From Phoronis pallida (taxonomy: Eukaryota > Phoronida > Phoronidae), in contig JAOXYC010211350.1 of the NCBI GenBank assembly GCA_028565715.1, forward strand, positions 1-11,319: a stretch of DNA of 11,319 bases. The letters are read 5' to 3'. A program made the translations under genes and the position numbers. Positions within the stretch are counted from its first letter, which is position 1; each line of letters starts with the position of its first letter. Below the pieces are notes generated by a model, which was not told the origin of the DNA, ran no database searches, and saw nothing but the letters and a program-made list of their open reading frames with translations. Below are positions 1 to 6,800 of this stretch, in pieces.

Positions 1-758
1 TCAGCCCTTTCACAATTATTCAAAACCTAATAAAATGCATAAACATTTAAAGGTGTACATCGCTACTTACGAATGTGGAATTACCATCTATTGAATGAGG
101 CCAATTGCATAGGAATTGTTGTTACAAATTGCATCCTTACATTTATCTGAACGAATAAATACCTTCGCTTCTGCCGAAAATTTCTATACAGGCGGCCTTT
201 GTGACTTGATGAAATATCTTGAGGGTGACGAGATAACTGAGATCAGCTGTAATGTATTAACTTTGTGTTTTTGATAAAGAATGGGGGTAGTAACACGAAT
301 TGGCAACAAAAATGATTAAAGAAACAGATGAAAATGTTGTATTTCAATAATTGATAAGTCTACATTCGTAAGTAACGATGTACGCGTTAAAATAGAGACA
401 GTTGTTCTAATTTTGCCAAAAGGTGGCTCCTAACTAGCACCTGGGAAGACATGATAATATTAACACAACAATTACCCTCACTACTTACACCAATTGCTAC
501 TACTTATTTAACAAGATGCCATTCAATCTAGAGATCTGCATTTTACGGAATTTTCAAATGTCACAACAAGAATTCTTGCTTTTGATATATTTGGCAGTTT
601 GGATTTCCAAATGTTGGAAAATATGTTTTAAAAATTGTTGACTTTAAATCTGAAATTGGTTTGTCTATCATAATGCTAATATTAAACCAAGAAAACATTC
701 AAAAACTGCAATCTCATCTTTTTACAAAATCATTATTTTTTACTCAATTTGCATGTTG
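1..758. other. 3' UTR / 3' flank
   Basis: Downstream of the stop codon I find no canonical AATAAA or ATTAAA on the minus strand. Variants AGTAAA (739-744) and GATAAA (about 142-148) exist, so the polyadenylation site may use a variant or lie outside the window. The TTAA-bounded element at 47-390 occupies much of the stretch. Confidence 0.5.
47..390. mobile_element. MITE-like element with about 32-bp terminal inverted repeats, TTAA-bounded
   Basis: The segment 47-79 and the reverse complement of 359-390 match over GTACATCG-Y-TACTTACGAATGT, with a few mismatches and one gap. Both ends abut TTAA, the target used by piggyBac-type transposases. The 344-bp body has no coding capacity, which fits a non-autonomous element downstream of the transporter. 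Superfamily assignment from TTAA alone is tentative. Confidence 0.6.
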
Positions 759-895
759 TCATGACGATGTTCCGCACCATGGTTTCATGAATAATATCTG
801 GACTTCCTCCAGTGATTTCCCCTTCGTCTCGGGGAGAATGAAATAAAACAACACCAGGCCAACTGCTGATAACCCAGTGTAAAGGTAGAAGGCAC
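759..895 (-). CDS. SLC2A13: Exon 9: helix 12, PETKG and C-terminus with stop
   Basis: The last coding exon follows acceptor gttttcag (AG at 897-896). It completes Gly582 and encodes residues 583-626: helix 12 ([19 protein letters not shown]), then [11 protein letters not shown], the sugar-porter C-terminal motif, and a short tail ending WCGTSS before TGA (761-759). The tail is shorter than in vertebrate HMIT, which adds acidic residues after a similar CGTS. An open frame overlapping this exon in another frame has no family similarity and is ignored. Confidence 0.94.
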
Positions 896-3800
896 CTGAA
901 AACATGGGCAAACAAAATCAATGTCAAAAGGTAGCAATTATTATAAAACGTTCTTGGAAACATTAAAAAAGTTGTACAATTTAATGTTACGTAATACTAT
1001 TACTTTTAAATTTGCCAATAAATTAAAGCTTAAAAAAGATTTTTTCAAAGTCTCTGGGCTTGACCTGAAGTTGAATCCCTCCTCTGTGGCTCGCCAACTA
1101 CTTCTGAATTGACGCTGGACATTTTTAAAAATCGTGATATGGAATTAAATTCTTGTCTTTCTAAGATTTGAATTGAAATGGTCTTTTTTAAGACTATTTC
1201 AATTCTCAGTTAAAAACTTTGGTTAGAGCAACTTTCACAATTATAGTACAAAAATCCAAGCAGTCCTGATGTTTAAATTAAAATATTATTTAAGGGTGTC
1301 TGAAATAGTTTATGCTCAACAAACATTGAAAACCTACCATATCGTGTGAGGCCTTCTGTCAATGAGAGAAATGTCATAGAAATTAATAAGTTAAACAGCC
1401 AGTTACTACATGTTGCCATGGCAGCTCCAGTACTCCTAGCCCACAGAGGGTAGATTTCAGAGTTGATTGTCCAGGGCATGGGACCCATACCTAGAATTAA
1501 GAGATACTAAGAGAATATGAACAGGGATGAAGGAGGATTTAGACTCTCCCGCATATATCATTCGCTGATAGCTACTCCACCTGTTGGCGAAAATTTGCAC
1601 TGAAGAAGACATCAGACAAGATGGATGTCGAAATAATATGGTGAAACTTTCAACTCACTTTTTGGATGAGGACAAAAGAAATTAATAGTTATGAAACGTT
1701 TTGACACATCCTGATGAATCCATTTACACAGATACTAAGAGAAATTTTGAATATTTTTTTTTGAATGCATGGAAGATACTGTTTCCTCGTTGGTCACGAT
1801 CTGGCATCAAAATTCAAATCAACAAAAAATGTTTGTGTATGAGTCCTTGGATGAACATAACTAACTTGCATCTTGGTAAAAAAATTCAAACAAAATCTGT
1901 AAAGGGGCTTTTGGGAAAAAGCTCTCAAATCGCCCCTTACAGATATTTTGAATTTTTTTTCTCACGACAGATGCAAGTTAATTATATCAAGAACTTATCA
2001 CATAGAATCTCCAACTGCGCCGGCCGCGCTACGCTAAAATTGACGATATTTTTAAAAATAACGCACAACTCTCTGGTTTTTTAGCATCAAATTACAGTTT
2101 GACCACTTTCTTAATCTATCACGATCAACGATTGTAATGAAAATAAATTAGATAATTCGCAATAAATCGATATATCACCTTAGTGTTGGGTCGCGCTTTA
2201 ACTGTGTACTCATGAAGCAGATCTTTTCAGCGACACTTGGTGGCGCATTGCCGTCTGGGCCAATCAGATTGCAGTAAATTCAATGCCGATTACGAAAGCT
2301 CTAATCTGGGGCGATAGATCAAGCGCGAGTCATAGATTCTATGTGATAAGTTCTTGATTATATTCATCAAAGGACTCATACACAACATTTCTAGTTGATT
2401 TGAATTTTGACCCCAGATCCTCACCAACGAGGAGACAGTTTCTTTAAAAAAAACTTTAGCGTTATAGCCTCTGAACTCATTAAACTCAGGGTTAAATTTC
2501 ACTACTCGGTAAAAGTTCCAATCAGAATTTTTGGTAAATAGCCTAGATGCATTGAACTTTGAATTTTTTTATAAAGTTAATCATTGTATTACATATATTA
2601 CAAATTTATCAAAAATTGCTTATCTTAGATTTCTATAAATTGTGTTGTTTTTTTTATGAATTAAATCTTTACCATCGTCTGAACACAAAAAATACCTTGA
2701 CTACGACTGGAAACCAGGCCATTTCTGACTCAAGTGAAATACTGACACTGAAATGCAATGTTTGCCTCTAAAACAATGAACAACAAAATACCTGGAGCAA
2801 AGAACATCAGATACACAACAAGGCCTGCAATAGCCATCCAAGAGTAAGCTGTTGGACAGTAGTCGTAGGCCCATGCAATGTCTGATGGTAAATCTGTACT
2901 ATTGCACATTCCCATGTTAGAAGAGTATGGGTCTATTGCACTGGTAGCCAGACATGCCATGTCTGTAATATTCCCTTGGCCGAGATCTTTGTAACAAAAT
3001 CCACAGTCTGTCTGGCTGATACACTGGTCACATGACCTGATAAGAAAAAGTAATCAATTCTACAATTTTATTGAAAAACACTAGATACTTTAATATTTTA
3101 CCATACACACCCTGGTATAAGCCCTAAGGCTTGTTGACTGGGAATGCCCAAAATAAGGAGAGCTTTTACCTGAGTGTGATTTTACATGATTGGGTTTTTG
3201 TACAAGCAAAATCTTGAGATTTCATCAAAACAAGGGGTGGGCTTATACCAGGGTGTGTAACGGTATCACTAACTGAATCGAGATGCATCAACCGTAAAGT
3301 TGCCTAAAACATAGCCTAGTTCTACCTGTGATTAAAAAGACCATTTTTAAACAACTGTCTGGTGAAAAGTAGTACTTATAGTTGTTTGCCTTGACAAAAA
3401 CTTGTTGGGTTGGACATTTTGGGGGCTTTCTTACCAACAATATGAAGTTCAAGAAATCAATGAGCACTGCACCACCAAATTAAATTTTTTAAGAAAAATA
3501 AGACTTACGAAGCATTTCCACAGTGGGTTTGCCCAAGAATGCCAGAAGATGGGGTCAGCGGTGGTGAATGAAAGGCAGCCAAATGGAACCCGACACCCAG
3601 GAAAGCTAGACCCAGCACTGTGCCTGCTAAACTGCCAAGGAAGAGAGGACGTCGACCGATTCTCTCTACGAGGAAAAGTCCAACGAACGTGAACAGGAAG
3701 TTGACGGATGATGTCACTGCCGCTAACCAGATGGCAAAACTTTTGTCACGAATACCAGACATGGTGATGATTGTAGCACTGTAATACCTGCAAATGAAAT

Positions 3801-6800
3801 GCATGTTTAGAAACATGCTCTGAACATAGCGACTCCAAGGACTTGTTGCTAAACAAAAGATCACAACGTGTTTTTCACTCAAATATCGCAGAGCGGCATG
3901 TGCCTAGATCAATGAAAATTTTCACAAAAAGTAGGCTTTTGACATTCCGCTTAACATATAACAGAACCGCGTGACTACCAGTTGATAATGATCACATGTG
4001 ATGACCCTTGATCACTTAATCCTATAGTGTAAGTTGTAAAATATATGTTTTCTGACTGAATCCCACTTCATTAGTACCAATTCCGCTGCATTAAGTTTAC
4101 AACCACAACCGGAAAATGGACTGAAAAAAATCATTGGATTGTGATCTGTGGTAAATCTGGGTTAAGCGTGTGGGTTGCTGGCGATATAACCATGGTAACG
4201 TACATTACGGTGTTGATACCAGAGAGCTGTTGAAACATCTGCAGGGCACACCCCAGAATAACGGCCCGCCTCACATGGGGCGTCGTGAGAACTCGGATGA
4301 TCAACGAGCTGGATGAACCTGAAAATAAAGTCAGAAAATATAATATTTCGTTTGTTATGAAGTGAAACCTTGATTTAGTTACGATTTAAAAGGTTAAATG
4401 TATGCAAATTTAGTAGATATTAAAAAATATCCAAAAACGACAAATCTAGTGTTTCCAAATATGACAGCTAGTCATCTTTGGAAATCATAAATTTGACATA
4501 AACAAGGAGATATATAATATATATATATAGGCCCTATATTTCAATTGCAAAGGAAATTTTATCCTGTTGGTAATTCCAGAATGTGTTTCTTACCTGTTTC
4601 ATGTTTAGCTCTCTCATCATCTTCACAACTTAACTTGATTTGCTCAAGTTCAACATCTACTGACGATGTCCCACGTATAGTTTCGAGCACTTGTCTAGCT
4701 TTAGTTAAATGTCCTACAATGATAATCATTACTTTGATAGCTAAATTCCATAACGTCGCTATTTTATACATTTGGTAAAAAATCTGCTGGGTCTCCTTTG
4801 TTATAATCTGACAGAGGTAAAGCTCAGAATGAAGGAAGCAGCAGGTAGCTACTTCATTTTTAATAATTACACTACTTTCATTGAAAACTCACTTGTGGGA
4901 AATCAAAACGAAATTATAATAAAAAAGTTAGTACCTGCAAGACAATGCACTCACAAATAAATGAGTGGACACAAACATTTTGTTAAATGCAGGTAGAAGT
5001 TTTGTCAATTTTGAACCCATTTAAAGTTAATTTTTTGATTTTTGAAATTTGAAATATTTTGACACCTTTTTGTACAAGCCATCTGGGACTTTCTGGTAAC
5101 CATAGAAATCCAACAAACTGTATAATAGAGGGTATTGCAGCCAGACCCAACATAAACCTAGAAAAAACAAAATTGAAAACATTTTTAAAAAAAAAATAAG
5201 CTCAGTTTTGGCACAAAACAATCCGACTGAAAACACAATGATTTAATAGGCTATCAAATTAATGTTATCTACCATCAGATTTATATTTAGACATCATTAG
5301 TGAACCATGATAAAGTACCATCATGACTACATAATTTCCTTTTAAGGGAAATGCCCAATTAGGGCCAAACATCATTAAGGCAGGTAGCAACACAGAGTCA
5401 TTTTCAATTTTTAAACATGGACCCTAGAACGAATTTCAAAAAAGCAGGACATTACTTAATAATGAATTAAATCATATGGTACAGACTCGTTGAGCATTCA
5501 AATAACATTTATCAAAGATCGACCATTTTATTACTATTTTTATTATCAAAGATTGAATTCAGGGGTTGTCTTAATGCTGATCATTAATAATTATAGTAAT
5601 ATATAAGGAAAAATATGAGACACAAAACAGATAGAAAGGGTTAGAAACTTTAGAATGAAGACAGAAAATATTTGAAATTCTCAAAGAAATCCAACCCAAA
5701 CCCTCCAGTGCCTGGGTGAAAGTAATATCAGCATAGTACCAAACCTGATTAAGGGTTTTAACCTTAAAGGCCAACAGCACCACAGAGTTAAGCAGGGAAC
5801 AGAAATATTTTGCCCAGATAATGTTTGTTCGTCTTTTATGTTTGGATATATTGGCAGTAATAGATTGATGTTTGGGTGTGCATATTTTTTTTTCTTGAGA
5901 CAAAAATGTGTCCTTTTTAACTGAGACACAAACTTACAAAAATGTTTAACATAAACTACCATATGTAATGGAAAATATATTGTTTAGTGTTTACTTTATT
6001 TCACTTGAAAATATATCATTTGGAACTGTATCAATGCGATTTAAAAATACAAATTAAGAATTCCAATATTCAGTAAATTACATTAGGCTATGAGAGGACA
6101 CATTGAATCTGCCATGGACTTGAAAGCCTTTTCAAAATCTAAGGGGCGAGACTTGAAATGAAAATTGTTTCACTCTTGCTGATATCAAGAAAGTGCCATG
6201 ATTTTTAGTGAGTTGAACATGATTAGTGTTCACGAACAGTTTTGAACATGGATTAACAATGTTATTAAGAGTGTTTGCACAATGAGGACTAAACAAAACC
6301 ACAACCAGAGTTAATCATATACCTCCAGCCATGGACCTTATCATAGCTAAAGATTCCATTTACTATTGACGTGACCATGATGCCTGTCGTTATAGAGATC
6401 TGGTAGAAATGCATGATGAACCCTCGTTTCCCCTGTGGTGCTGCCTCGGCCATAAATATAGGCACGGTACATGATGACAAGCCTGAAGATGATGGGTGAG
6501 GTTAATGAAACATTTTACAGTACTTAGTACTCAAATGTTGTAAAATAAGAGAAGTTAAAAACTTTCCTGCATGAATCATTGCCCGTGTTGTAAAATTATT
6601 TATTAAAGCAACAAAGAAGGAATTTCACAATTACGGTATTAAATCAATGTTTGACTGGGTATAACTTGATGGCTCCAATCATATTTAAAATGAAAATTTT
6701 AATTTTGTTTTCAAAATACAAATACACATTGACAATAATAATATCAGTTTGGGGTTCACAAATTAAAGACAGTGTTTGTTTTGACATCAATTAAACCTTC

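Larger units (their letters stand above)
1491..2791 (-). other. Intron 7, repeat-bearing
   Basis: At 1301 nt this is the longest constitutive intron. It contains two inverted copies of a dispersed repeat (1778-2010 and 2334-2440), one with a nested hairpin element. The 127-residue plus-strand open frame at 1701-2084 lies inside repeat sequence and is not supported as a gene. Confidence 0.75.

Noticed and set aside
1701-2084. 127-codon plus-strand open frame
   Set aside because: It crosses a repeat copy and the nested hairpin element inside intron 7, and shows no family motifs or splice context.
2180-2290. GC-richer stretch in intron 7, considered as a tRNA-like or SINE head
   Set aside because: I could not find a cloverleaf or convincing A/B box pair.
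5571-5962. Overlapping minus-strand open frames of 110 and 93 codons, considered as a further alternative exon
   Set aside because: No match to any transporter segment, and no acceptor/donor pair with phases compatible with neighbouring exons.
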